A stretch of DNA of 28,102 bases. Origin: Flavobacterium psychrophilum. Its GTDB lineage: Bacteria > Bacteroidota > Bacteroidia > Flavobacteriales > Flavobacteriaceae. Below, piece by piece: positions 7,893 to 16,104 of the stretch. The translations under genes and the position numbers were made by a program. Below the pieces are notes generated by a model that saw nothing but the letters and a program-made list of their open reading frames with translations, did not search any database and was not told the DNA's origin. Location of the stretch: assembly GCA_020720185.1 (NCBI GenBank), contig DYPB01000005.1, positions 13,138 to 41,239 of the forward strand. Reading direction: 5' to 3'. Position 1 is the stretch's first letter, and the number at the start of each line of letters is the position of its first letter.

Positions 7893-10800
7893 ATGGAAGC
7901 TATAAAACCTTATATTCCTAAAAATAAAATCCGAATTGTAACCGCAGCTTCTCTTTTTGACGGACACGATGCTGCTATCAACATTATGCGAAGAATTATT
8001 CAATCAACAGGTGTTGAGGTTATCCATCTAGGTCATGATAGAAGTGTAGAAGAAGTTGTAAATACTGCCATTCAAGAAGATGCAAATGCTATTGCAATGA
8101 CTAGTTATCAGGGTGGGCATAACGAATATTTTAAATATATGCACGATTTGCTTAAGGAAAAAGGAGCAGGGCATATCAAGATTTTCGGTGGCGGTGGCGG
8201 TGTAATTCTGCCCACAGAAATAGCCGATTTAGAAAGTTATGGCATCACAAAAATATACTCGCCAGATGATGGCAGAGCCATGGGATTGCAAGGAATGATT
8301 AATGATTTGGTTCAAAAGTCAGAAACCCCAAGCCCCACCCCAACCCTCCCCGAAGGGGAGGGGGCAGCTGTAACCTTACAACAAAACCTCGAAAATAAAG
8401 AAGTAAACACTATTGCAAGATTAATTTCATTAGCTGAAAACAATCCAGAACAATTCCATAAAATATTCACACCAAGTGTAGCTTCTCCCTCCTCTTCGGG
8501 GAAGGTTGGGGCGGAGGGGGCTTCTCCTGTTCTCGGAATCACAGGCACTGGCGGAGCAGGAAAATCATCGTTGGTAGATGAATTGGTTCGTCGATTCTTA
8601 ATTGATTTTCCAAATAAAACCATCGGATTAATTTCTGTTGATCCATCAAAAAGAAAAACGGGTGGTGCATTATTAGGCGATAGAATTAGGATGAATGCCA
8701 TCAATAATACTCGGGTTTATATGCGTTCGTTGGCTACTCGACAATCAAATTTGGCTTTGTCGAAATATGTTGCCGAAGCAATTCAGGTTTTGAAAGCGGC
8801 CAAATACGATATTATTATCCTTGAAACTTCAGGAATTGGTCAATCCGATACTGAAATTATGGATCATTCGGATGTTTCCTTATATGTAATGACACCCGAA
8901 TTTGGTGCGGCAACGCAGTTAGAAAAGATTGATATGCTGGATTTTGCAGATTTAGTTGCACTTAATAAATTTGACAAAAGAGGTGCTTTAGATGCCCTTC
9001 GAGATGTTAAAAAACAATACCAACGGAATCATAATTTATGGGAGGCTGATTTGGATTCAATGCCTATTTATGGCACAATTGCCTCGCAGTTTAACGACCC
9101 AGGCATGAATTCATTATACAAATCTATAATGGATAAAGTGGTTGAAAAAACGGATGCAGATTTAAAATCTTCGTTTGAAATTACTCGTGAAATGAGCGAA
9201 AAAATTTTCGTAATTCCACCACACAGAACAAGATATTTATCTGAAATTGCTGAAAATAATAGAAAATACGATGAAATTGCTCTAACACAAGTTGAAGTAG
9301 CTCAAAAATTATACGGAATTTATAAAACCATAGAAACCGTTTTTGGAAGTAAACCAACTTTGATAAAAGCTGGAATTGAAGAAACTATTTTAAATTTAAA
9401 AGATGAAAGTAGAAATGAGTTTTTAAATCTTTTAGTAAAAGAATTCGACCGAGTAAAAATGAATTTTGATCCATATAATTGGGAAATCATTTTGACTTGG
9501 GACGAAAAAGTAAACAAATACAAAAATCCAATATATAGTTTTAAAGTTCGAGATAAAGAAATTAAAATAGCAACCCATACCGAAAGTTTATCGCATTCTC
9601 AAATTCCAAAAATAGCCTTGCCAAAATATCAAGCTTGGGGAGATATTTTGAAATGGAATTTACAAGAAAATGTTCCTGGCGAGTTTCCTTTTGCCTCTGG
9701 ATTGTACCCATTTAAAAGAGAAGGAGAAGACCCAAGTCGAATGTTTGCAGGTGAAGGCGGACCAGAACGAACCAATAAAAGATTTCATTATGTATCAGCA
9801 GGGTTGCCTGCCAAAAGACTCTCAACAGCTTTTGATAGTGTAACTTTGTATGGAAATGACCCACACATTCGACCTGATATTTATGGAAAAATTGGAAATG
9901 CTGGCGTCTCCATTTGTTGTTTAGATGATGCTAAAAAACTCTATTCTGGCTTCGATTTGGTACATGCAATGACTTCGGTTTCGATGACAATTAATGGTCC
10001 AGCTCCAATGTTGCTTGGTTTTTTTATGAATGCCGCCATTGATCAGCAATGCGAAATTTACATTAAAGAGAATAATATTGAGGACGAGGTTGAGGTTAAG
10101 ATTAAAAATATATACACAAATAAAGGAACAAATCGACCTAAATATCAAGGAGATTTACCCGATGGAAATAATGGATTAGGTTTATTTTTATTAGGCATAA
10201 CTGGCGACCAAGTTTTGCCAGTCGATGTTTATAATGCAATTAAAATCAAAACTTTATCACAAGTTCGAGGTACGGTTCAAGCCGATATTTTGAAAGAAGA
10301 TCAGGCACAAAATACTTGTATTTTCTCGACTGAATTTGCTTTGCGATTGATGGGAGATGTGCAGGAATATTTTATCAAAGAAAATGTCCGCAACTTTTAT
10401 TCGGTATCTATCTCGGGTTATCATATTGCCGAAGCAGGTGCAAACCCGATTACACAACTGGCTTTTACGCTGTCAAACGGCTTTACTTATGTGGAATATT
10501 ATTTAAGTAGAGGTATGAATATCAACGATTTTGGACCTAATTTATCGTTCTTTTTCTCGAACGGCATTGACCCAGAATATGCTGTAATTGGTCGAGTGGC
10601 TCGGAAAATTTGGGCAAAAGCCATGAAAAATAAATATGCTGCTAATGAAAGAGCTCAAATGCTAAAATATCACATTCAAACCAGCGGTAGAAGTTTGCAC
10701 GCACAAGAGATTGATTTTAATGACATTAGAACCACATTACAAGCATTATATGCAATTTATGACAACTGTAACTCATTGCATACCAATGCGTATGACGAAG

Positions 10801-11366
10801 CAATTACAACTCCAACCGAAGAATCTGTTCGTCGGGCAATGGCAATACAATTAATTATTAATAAAGAATTAGGTTTAGCAAAAAACGAAAATCCAATACA
10901 AGGCTCGTTTATAATTGAAGAATTGACTGACCTTGTTGAAGAAGCTGTTTTATTAGAATTTGACAGAATTACCGAAAGAGGCGGTACACTTGGAGCTATG
11001 GAAACGATGTACCAACGCAGTAAAATTCAAGAAGAAAGTATGTATTACGAAACTCTAAAACACACGGGCGAATTCCCAATTATTGGAGTAAATACTTTTT
11101 TAAGCAGTAAAGGTTCTCCAACCGTAATTCCTGCAGAAGTAATTCGTGCCACTGAAGAAGAAAAACGATATCAGGTAGAAATGTTAGAAGAATTGCAAAA
11201 AACACATGCGGATAAAACGGCAGACTTATTAAACAACTTGCAAAATGCCGCCATTAATAATAAAAATATTTTCGAGCAATTGATGGAGGTAACAAAAGTA
11301 TGTTCGTTAGGGCAAATAACCAGTGCGTTGTTTGAAGTTGGGGGGCAGTATAGACGGAATATGTAA
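7893..11366 (+). CDS. icmF: Fused isobutyryl-CoA mutase IcmF (B12-binding, G-protein chaperone and mutase domains)
   Basis: At 1157 residues this is the full three-part fusion. Residues 1-140 form the adenosylcobalamin-binding domain with the base-off motif in [13 protein letters not shown] and a GGGGGV loop. About 211-430 is a MeaB/ArgK-like GTPase, with P-loop GTGGAGKSS (218-226) and NKFD (358-361). The rest is the mutase TIM barrel, with [13 protein letters not shown] near the active site. The substrate pocket has Phe607 in [11 protein letters not shown] and Gln806 in [10 protein letters not shown] where methylmalonyl-CoA mutase has Tyr and Arg, which points to isobutyryl/butyryl-CoA (or isovaleryl/pivalyl-CoA) rather than methylmalonyl-CoA. 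The G domain should load and protect B12. It appears to be a single-gene unit. Residues about 146-210, the linker between B12 and G domains, contain two GC-rich palindromic inserts (separate entries). Confidence 0.9.
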   Translation: MEAIKPYIPKNKIRIVTAASLFDGHDAAINIMRRIIQSTGVEVIHLGHDRSVEEVVNTAIQEDANAIAMTSYQGGHNEYFKYMHDLLKEKGAGHIKIFGGGGGVILPTEIADLESYGITKIYSPDDGRAMGLQGMINDLVQKSETPSPTPTLPEGEGAAVTLQQNLENKEVNTIARLISLAENNPEQFHKIFTPSVASPSSSGKVGAEGASPVLGITGTGGAGKSSLVDELVRRFLIDFPNKTIGLISVDPSKRKTGGALLGDRIRMNAINNTRVYMRSLATRQSNLALSKYVAEAIQVLKAAKYDIIILETSGIGQSDTEIMDHSDVSLYVMTPEFGAATQLEKIDMLDFADLVALNKFDKRGALDALRDVKKQYQRNHNLWEADLDSMPIYGTIASQFNDPGMNSLYKSIMDKVVEKTDADLKSSFEITREMSEKIFVIPPHRTRYLSEIAENNRKYDEIALTQVEVAQKLYGIYKTIETVFGSKPTLIKAGIEETILNLKDESRNEFLNLLVKEFDRVKMNFDPYNWEIILTWDEKVNKYKNPIYSFKVRDKEIKIATHTESLSHSQIPKIALPKYQAWGDILKWNLQENVPGEFPFASGLYPFKREGEDPSRMFAGEGGPERTNKRFHYVSAGLPAKRLSTAFDSVTLYGNDPHIRPDIYGKIGNAGVSICCLDDAKKLYSGFDLVHAMTSVSMTINGPAPMLLGFFMNAAIDQQCEIYIKENNIEDEVEVKIKNIYTNKGTNRPKYQGDLPDGNNGLGLFLLGITGDQVLPVDVYNAIKIKTLSQVRGTVQADILKEDQAQNTCIFSTEFALRLMGDVQEYFIKENVRNFYSVSISGYHIAEAGANPITQLAFTLSNGFTYVEYYLSRGMNINDFGPNLSFFFSNGIDPEYAVIGRVARKIWAKAMKNKYAANERAQMLKYHIQTSGRSLHAQEIDFNDIRTTLQALYAIYDNCNSLHTNAYDEAITTPTEESVRRAMAIQLIINKELGLAKNENPIQGSFIIEELTDLVEEAVLLEFDRITERGGTLGAMETMYQRSKIQEESMYYETLKHTGEFPIIGVNTFLSSKGSPTVIPAEVIRATEEEKRYQVEMLEELQKTHADKTADLLNNLQNAAINNKNIFEQLMEVTKVCSLGQITSALFEVGGQYRRNM
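8331..8364 (+). repeat. GC-rich palindromic element, copy 1, inside icmF
   Basis: The sequence contains CCCTCCCC-GAA-GGGGAGGG (8344-8362), a perfect 8-bp stem with a 3-base loop, preceded by CCCCACCCCAA. Its composition is far richer in G and C than the surrounding gene. It is translated in frame as [14 protein letters not shown] near-identical 25-base core (8338-8362) recurs inverted in copy 2. Confidence 0.85.
8487..8520 (-). repeat. GC-rich palindromic element, copy 2, inverted, inside icmF
   Basis: Read on the minus strand, 8511-8487 matches copy 1 bases 8338-8362 at 23 of 25 positions, including the core CTTCCCCGAAG. It is translated on the plus strand as [14 protein letters not shown] just before the GTPase P-loop. 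The two copies form an inverted pair 124 bases apart and bracket the linker segment TLQQNLENK...IFTPSV. Confidence 0.83.
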
Positions 11367-11432
11367 ATGTTTGAAAATGTAAATTAACAATCTAATTCTT
11401 ACAAGAAATATTTTCAATAAGCCAAATTTTAA

Positions 11433-11815
11433 CCCATTTCATTTTTACACAAATGCCTATCTGATAGTGAAATAATAGCAATAAATATAGAATATTTTAA
11501 TACAGAATTATTAAATGATAAATATCAATTTATAGAACCCACCTTAATTAGTAATTCGGAAAGAAATAATTTTAAAGACTTTTTTAGCAATAATTTTGAT
11601 AAAAAAAGGAAGTCTTAAAAATCATAAAAAAAGACAAGACTATATTATTAAAACGATATAATGTTCCGAGTTTAAAAACTCAAATTTATTCTTATTTAGA
11701 TTTTCAAAATATTCAGCCATCAGAAAGAGATAGAGATTATTTGAACAGTTCATGGAATTTGAATAATGATTTTAGTAAACCTTTATTGGTGTTTTTCAGA
11801 AAATATTTGGATTAG
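11433..11815 (+). pseudogene. Frameshifted, 5'-truncated gene remnant of unknown function
   Basis: The 445-base gap between icmF and the next gene is not empty. One frame reads SDSEIIAINIEYFNTELL...NNFKDFFSNNFDKK and stops at 11616-11618. Another frame continues LKIIKKDKTILLKRYNVPS...QPSERDRDYLNSSW...KPLLVFFRKYLD and stops at 11813-11815. Adding one A to the seven-A run at 11601-11607 joins the two into one continuous frame. No start codon precedes the first part, and the same frame has stops at 11421-11423 and 11430-11432, so the 5' part is missing or decayed. I do not recognise the family. The end overlaps the last three bases of the opposing dehydrogenase gene. Bases 11367-11420 show nothing else. 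Confidence 0.55.
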
Positions 11816-13374
11816 AAAACTAAACGCTCTCCAATTTTCAAGGCACATTTTTCGCCATCAATAGCTGCGGATATAATTCCGCCTGCATAACCCGCCCCTT
11901 CGCCACAAGGATACAAACCCCTAATTTGAAGATGTTCCAGCGTTTCAGGATTTCGAGGAATGCGAACAGGTGATGAGGTTCTACTTTCGGGTGCGTGTAA
12001 AATGGCATCATTCGTCAAATAGCCTTTCATTGATTTTCCAAATTCGGTAAAACCATTTCGTAGAATTTTAGTCAAAAAATCAGGAAAAACTTGTCCCATC
12101 TCAACCGAAGTTATTCCAGGAACATAGGAGGTTTTAGGTATATTGTTTGAAATTTTATTTTGTGTAAAATCGACCATTTTTTGAGCAGGAACTTTTTGAG
12201 ATTTACCTGCTAATTCCCACGATTTTTGTTCAATAGATTTTTGAAATTCCATTCCTGCCAAAGCTCCAAATTTTGCAAAAGGCTTAAAATCTTCTAATTT
12301 CAACTCAATAACAATACCAGAATTCGCTGTTGTTTGATCCCGTTTTGATGGCGACCAACCATTGGTAACCACCTCATTTTGAGCCGTAGCACAAGGAGCA
12401 ATAACTCCACCAGGGCACATACAAAAAGAATACATGCCTCTTCCATCTACTTGTTTTACAATGCTATATGGAGCAGGAGGGAGGTATTTTCCTCTATAAT
12501 CACAACTGTATTGAATGCTGTCAATTAGTGATTGTGGATGCTCGGCACGAACACCTAATGCGAAGGGTTTTGCCTCTATAAATATTTGTTTTCGGTCTAA
12601 TAATTCGAATATATCTCGGGCGGAATGTCCTGTGGCAAGAATAATTTTATTAGATAAAATTTGGTCGCCATTTTGAGTTAGAACACCCTGAACCTCTTTG
12701 CTTTTCAATAAAATATCGGTTACACGGGTTTCAAAAAGAACTGTCCCGCCACATTCGATTATTTTCTCTCGAATGTCTTGAATTATTTGAGGTAATTTAT
12801 TAGTGCCAATATGTGGATGTGCTTCAATTAAAATATCAGTAGTGGCACCAAAACCTACTAAAAGTTTTAAAATTCTATCAATATCACCTCTTTTTTTTGA
12901 CCTTGTGTATAATTTTCCGTCCGAATAAGTTCCAGCTCCACCCTCACCAAAACAGTAGTTAGAATCTTCATTTACAATGTGTTCAATATTAATTGCCTTC
13001 AAATCTCGACGGCGACCCCTAACATCTTTTCCTCTTTCAATAACAATTGGTTTTAACCCTAATTCAATAAGTTGTAATGCAGCAAAAAGACCTGCTGGAC
13101 CAGCACCAATTACAATTACCTCTTGTGAATGTGATACATTTTTATAATCAGGAAGCTCTATTTTTGTATCAATAAAATTATCGTCTTGAAAATAAATTAA
13201 AACTTTTAAATTGATTTTTATTGATTTTTGCCGTGCATCAATAGATCGTTTTAGAATGGAAATATGCTTAATTTCTTGGGCTGAAACTTTTATTTGTTGG
13301 GATAAATATTGTTTCAGTAAATTTTCGTTTGCCGCAATTTCTGGTGAAACTTGAAAAATAATTTCTTGTGCCAT
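11812..13374 (-). CDS. FAD-dependent dehydrogenase (COG2509-type)
   Basis: This 520-residue flavoprotein has an N-terminal extension of about 85 residues, then the dinucleotide-binding motif VIVIGAGPAGLFAALQL, an acidic ribose-binding strand PIVIERGKDVRGRRRD, and a second FAD signature near the C terminus (RGLYPCGEGAGYAGGIISA). The inner stretch FGEGGAGTYSDGKLYTR and the cysteine-containing segment MYSFCMCPGGVIAP are hallmarks of the 'uncharacterized FAD-dependent dehydrogenase' family COG2509, found in many bacteria without an assigned substrate. It is cytoplasmic, with no signal peptide. It begins eight bases after ribH, so it likely shares its transcript; proximity to a flavin-precursor gene is suggestive for a flavoenzyme but not proof of a link. 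Confidence 0.85.
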   Translation of the reverse strand: MAQEIIFQVSPEIAANENLLKQYLSQQIKVSAQEIKHISILKRSIDARQKSIKINLKVLIYFQDDNFIDTKIELPDYKNVSHSQEVIVIGAGPAGLFAALQLIELGLKPIVIERGKDVRGRRRDLKAINIEHIVNEDSNYCFGEGGAGTYSDGKLYTRSKKRGDIDRILKLLVGFGATTDILIEAHPHIGTNKLPQIIQDIREKIIECGGTVLFETRVTDILLKSKEVQGVLTQNGDQILSNKIILATGHSARDIFELLDRKQIFIEAKPFALGVRAEHPQSLIDSIQYSCDYRGKYLPPAPYSIVKQVDGRGMYSFCMCPGGVIAPCATAQNEVVTNGWSPSKRDQTTANSGIVIELKLEDFKPFAKFGALAGMEFQKSIEQKSWELAGKSQKVPAQKMVDFTQNKISNNIPKTSYVPGITSVEMGQVFPDFLTKILRNGFTEFGKSMKGYLTNDAILHAPESRTSSPVRIPRNPETLEHLQIRGLYPCGEGAGYAGGIISAAIDGEKCALKIGERLVF

Positions 13375-13382
13375 TTGTATAT

Positions 13383-13874
13383 TTAAGAAGCTTTTTCTCG
13401 CAAAGAAGCCATTTTTATAGCAGCAATTGCAGCTTCTGTGCCTTTGTTTCCATGTTTTCCACCACTTCTATCAATTGATTGTTGTTCATTATTGTCAGTT
13501 AAAACACAAAAAATAACTGGAATTTCATATTTTACATTCAAATCTTTAATTCCTTGAGTAACTCCTTCACATACAAAGTCAAAATGTTGTGTTTCACCTT
13601 TAATTACGCTACCTATTACAATTATAGTATCACAATTTTGAGTTTCAATCATTTTTTTTGCACCATAGATGAGTTCAAAACTACCTGGAACATTCCATCT
13701 AATAATGTTTTCAGATATTGAACCACAGTCGATTAAGGCCGCTAATGCACCATTATAAAGTCCTTCGGTAATATGTTCGTTCCATTCTGAAACAACAATC
13801 CCAAACCGAAAATTTTTCGAGCTTGGGATTGTATTTTTATCGTAATTGGATAAATTTTTATTTGCTGTTGCCAT
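13383..13874 (-). CDS. ribH: 6,7-dimethyl-8-ribityllumazine synthase
   Basis: RibH condenses 5-amino-6-ribitylamino-uracil with 3,4-dihydroxybutanone phosphate to the direct riboflavin precursor, usually in an icosahedral or pentameric shell. At 163 residues it has family length. Motifs in order are FGIVVSEWNEHIT (substrate strand), WNVPGSFELIYGAKKM, VIGSVIKGETQHFDFVCEGV (with the catalytic His in GETQHF), PVIFCVLTDNNEQQ and AGGKHGNKG-like SGGKHGNKGTEAA. It is the middle gene of a minus-strand operon after the TPR protein. An inverted repeat lies between those two. Confidence 0.96.
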   Translation of the reverse strand: MATANKNLSNYDKNTIPSSKNFRFGIVVSEWNEHITEGLYNGALAALIDCGSISENIIRWNVPGSFELIYGAKKMIETQNCDTIIVIGSVIKGETQHFDFVCEGVTQGIKDLNVKYEIPVIFCVLTDNNEQQSIDRSGGKHGNKGTEAAIAAIKMASLREKAS

Positions 13875-13881
13875 TTTTTTT

Positions 13882-13962
13882 AATTACGAATTACGAATTA
13901 AAAATTACTTTTATTTATATGACTTATAAAAAATCGTAATTCGTAATTTTTAATTCGTAATT
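13882..13962. repeat. AT-rich inverted repeat between the TPR gene and ribH
   Basis: AATTACGAATTAAAAATTAC at 13889-13908 is repeated exactly, inverted, at 13943-13962. The 20-base arms are separated by 34 bases, and an extra AATTACG unit extends the left side. It fills almost the whole 90-base space between the two minus-strand genes, so it would fold in the transcript. There is no T-run that would make it a typical terminator. Related TCGTAATTC/TTAATT words occur before the genes at 21283 and 21961. Confidence 0.75.
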
Positions 13963-13964
13963 GA

Positions 13965-14756
13965 TTATTGTGCCATTCCTATCAAAGCATCAATTCCTTG
14001 AGCCTCTTGAGCTGATTCGTATTTTTCTTTAATTTCTGTAAAATATTTCAAAGCATCTTCTTTTTGACCTAAAACCATTGCAGTTTGACCTGCTTTTAAT
14101 AAAAACCGTGGAGTTGTCATATTATTAACATTAGTTTCAGATGCTTTTACATAAAATTCTAACGCTTCTTTTTGTTTACCTAATTCAGAATTTGCATCAC
14201 CAATAGTGCCAATAGCCAATACTTTAGTGAACATATCGGTTCCATTGTATTTTTCTAAAAATTTGATAGATTCTACATATTTTCCAACTTTAAAAGATGC
14301 CATACCAGCACAATAGTTAGCAACATTTGCAGCATCGGTACCCGAAAATTGATCTGCTAAACTAATAAATCCTTTTTTACCCTCACCGCCATTTAATGAC
14401 AATGTATATAAAGAGTCAGATTTTCTTTCATCAATTTCATCAGTTGCTTGTTTGTAATATTGTTGTGCCTGAAACATTGCATCGGCTGCATCGTCTTGTT
14501 TTGGTTCTGCTACAAATTTGTTATATAAAAGATAACCCACCGTTATTAAGGCTATTGCACCAAGCAAACTAAAAATATATTTCTGGTTTCTGACTACCCA
14601 TTCTTCGGTTTTTGAAACACCTTCGTCAAGTTTAGAGAAAACACCAGCTGTGGTGCTGTCTTTTTCGTCAATAGTTACCTCTTCTACAAAATTTGTATCT
14701 AATTTATTTTCTTTCTCTTTAGGAGATTTATAACCTCTTTTGTTATATGTTGCCAT
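13965..14756 (-). CDS. Membrane-anchored tetratricopeptide-repeat protein
   Basis: This 263-residue protein has a charged cytoplasmic N-terminal tail of about 60 residues, a single membrane segment (YIFSLLGAIALITVGYLLY, about 60-80) and a C-terminal helical TPR region. Repeat-like helices include NVANYCAGMASFKVGKYVES, LAIGTIGDANSELGKQKEAL and FLLKAGQTAMVLGQKEDALK. The layout resembles YfgM-type proteins, which sit at the membrane and act as chaperone-like partners of secretion, but that role is only an analogy. The same kind of TPR protein is a familiar ribH neighbour in flavobacteria, divergent from recF. It is the first gene of the ribH operon and has a -7 promoter motif just upstream. Confidence 0.8.
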   Translation of the reverse strand: MATYNKRGYKSPKEKENKLDTNFVEEVTIDEKDSTTAGVFSKLDEGVSKTEEWVVRNQKYIFSLLGAIALITVGYLLYNKFVAEPKQDDAADAMFQAQQYYKQATDEIDERKSDSLYTLSLNGGEGKKGFISLADQFSGTDAANVANYCAGMASFKVGKYVESIKFLEKYNGTDMFTKVLAIGTIGDANSELGKQKEALEFYVKASETNVNNMTTPRFLLKAGQTAMVLGQKEDALKYFTEIKEKYESAQEAQGIDALIGMAQ

Positions 14757-14778
14757 TTCTTTATAAATTAATGAGGTG

Positions 14779-14786
14779 CAAAAATA
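14779..14786 (-). promoter_or_regulatory. Promoter of the TPR-ribH-dehydrogenase operon
   Basis: Read on the minus strand, TATTTTTG matches the -7 consensus TAnnTTTG. A TTTC, one base off TTTG, sits 18 bases further upstream at the -33 position. It lies about 22 bases before the TPR start codon. Confidence 0.5.
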
Positions 14787-14898
14787 AAATTTTTATTCTA
14801 ATTTGAAAGTCATTTTTGTCGATATTTTTCAATAATTTGCAACCAAAATAAAAATAAATCATTTTTGTTTTTAAAACACTCATTTTCAAACCTATAAA

Positions 14899-15978
14899 AT
14901 GTATTTAAAGAACATTTCGTTATTCAATTATAAAAATTTTTCCGAGTCTAATTTCGATTTTGATACAAAAATTAATTGTTTTGTAGGAAAAAACGGTAAA
15001 GGAAAAACGAATATCCTCGATGCTATTTATCATTTATCTTACGGAAAAAGTTACTTTAATCCTCTTGCGATGCAAAATATTAAGCACGGAGAAGATTTTT
15101 TTGTTATTGATGGAAATTTTGAAAAACAAAACCGTAATGAACAGATTGTTTGCAGTTTCAAAAAAGGAAACAAGAAAATTTTAAAACGAAATGGAAAGGA
15201 ATATGATAAACTATCCGATTATATTGGATTTATTCCTTTGGTAATTATCTCGCCAACGGATAATGATTTGATTATTGAGGGTAGTGAAACCCGTCGAAAA
15301 TTTATTGATAGTGTTATTTCTCAATTAGACTTTTATTATTTAACCCAACTTATTCAATATCAAAAAATTATAAATCAAAGAAATGCTTTATTAAAATATT
15401 TTGCAGCTAATCAGGTTTTTGAAATAGACACTTTACAGATTTATAATGAGCAACTCGATGGAATTGGACAACAAATTTTTGAAAAAAGAAAACAATTTTT
15501 AGATGATTTTGTTCCAATTTTTAACAAATATCATCAAGTAATTGCAAGTTCCGAAGAGACCGTTCAGATTAAATATGAAAGTAGGTTATTTACTGATAAT
15601 TTAAAATTTCTTTTAGAGCAAAACATCAATAAAGACAGGGTTTTGCAATATACTTCAGTAGGAATTCATAAAGACGATTTGTTATTTGAAATTGACAATC
15701 ATCCGATTAAAAAATTTGGTTCGCAAGGACAACAGAAATCATTTTTAATTGCTTTAAAATTAGCTCAATTTGAATTTGTAAAAAATCAAAGTAAAGAAAA
15801 TCCTATTTTATTATTAGACGATATTTTTGACAAATTAGATGAATTTCGTGTAGAAAAAATAGTTTCGATGGTTAATAAAGATGTTTTTGGACAAATTTTT
15901 ATATCAGATACTCACCCTGAAAGGACTGAAAATATTGTAAAAAGTACACATCAGAGTTATAAAATTTTTAAACTTTAA
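14899..15978 (+). CDS. recF: DNA replication and repair protein RecF
   Basis: RecF is an SMC-like ATPase that, with RecO and RecR, loads RecA at gaps in single-stranded DNA. This 359-residue protein starts with [12 protein letters not shown], then Walker A in [20 protein letters not shown] (about 29-48), an ABC-type signature near [19 protein letters not shown], and Walker B with D-loop in [17 protein letters not shown]. The length is normal. It is divergent from the TPR gene across about 140 bases and ends in a hairpin terminator before clpB. The DUF721 gene that often follows recF in this phylum is absent here. Confidence 0.95.
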   Translation: MYLKNISLFNYKNFSESNFDFDTKINCFVGKNGKGKTNILDAIYHLSYGKSYFNPLAMQNIKHGEDFFVIDGNFEKQNRNEQIVCSFKKGNKKILKRNGKEYDKLSDYIGFIPLVIISPTDNDLIIEGSETRRKFIDSVISQLDFYYLTQLIQYQKIINQRNALLKYFAANQVFEIDTLQIYNEQLDGIGQQIFEKRKQFLDDFVPIFNKYHQVIASSEETVQIKYESRLFTDNLKFLLEQNINKDRVLQYTSVGIHKDDLLFEIDNHPIKKFGSQGQQKSFLIALKLAQFEFVKNQSKENPILLLDDIFDKLDEFRVEKIVSMVNKDVFGQIFISDTHPERTENIVKSTHQSYKIFKL

Positions 15979-16016
15979 ATACAAAAAAAACGACATTTTG
16001 ACACTATAAAAAACAT

Positions 16017-16054
16017 AAAAGCATCAAAAACCAGACATTTTGACGCTTTTTTTT
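16017..16054 (+). terminator. Intrinsic terminator after recF
   Basis: AAAAGCATCAAAA (16017-16029) pairs with TTTTGACGCTTTT (16038-16050): a 13-bp stem with one A-C mismatch and an 8-base loop, running into eight T residues. The right arm is part of a short direct repeat, GACATTTTGAC, found at 15992-16002 and 16034-16044. Confidence 0.75.
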
Positions 16055-16104
16055 ATTTGGAATAGATTTTGAGCATTACTATTTGAACTTAAAAATTAAC
16101 AAAT

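Noticed and set aside
8312..8704. 130-codon open frame antisense to icmF
   Set aside because: It is a shadow of the icmF frame, kept open by the GC-rich palindromic inserts, and has no recognisable protein features.
14838..14850. -7 motif for recF in AATAATTTGCA
   Set aside because: It has the wrong spacing inside the TAnnTTTG consensus and no -33 partner.
16055..16104. Promoter or heat-shock operator upstream of clpB
   Set aside because: TACTATTTG has three bases between TA and TTTG instead of two, and no CIRCE-like inverted repeat is present.
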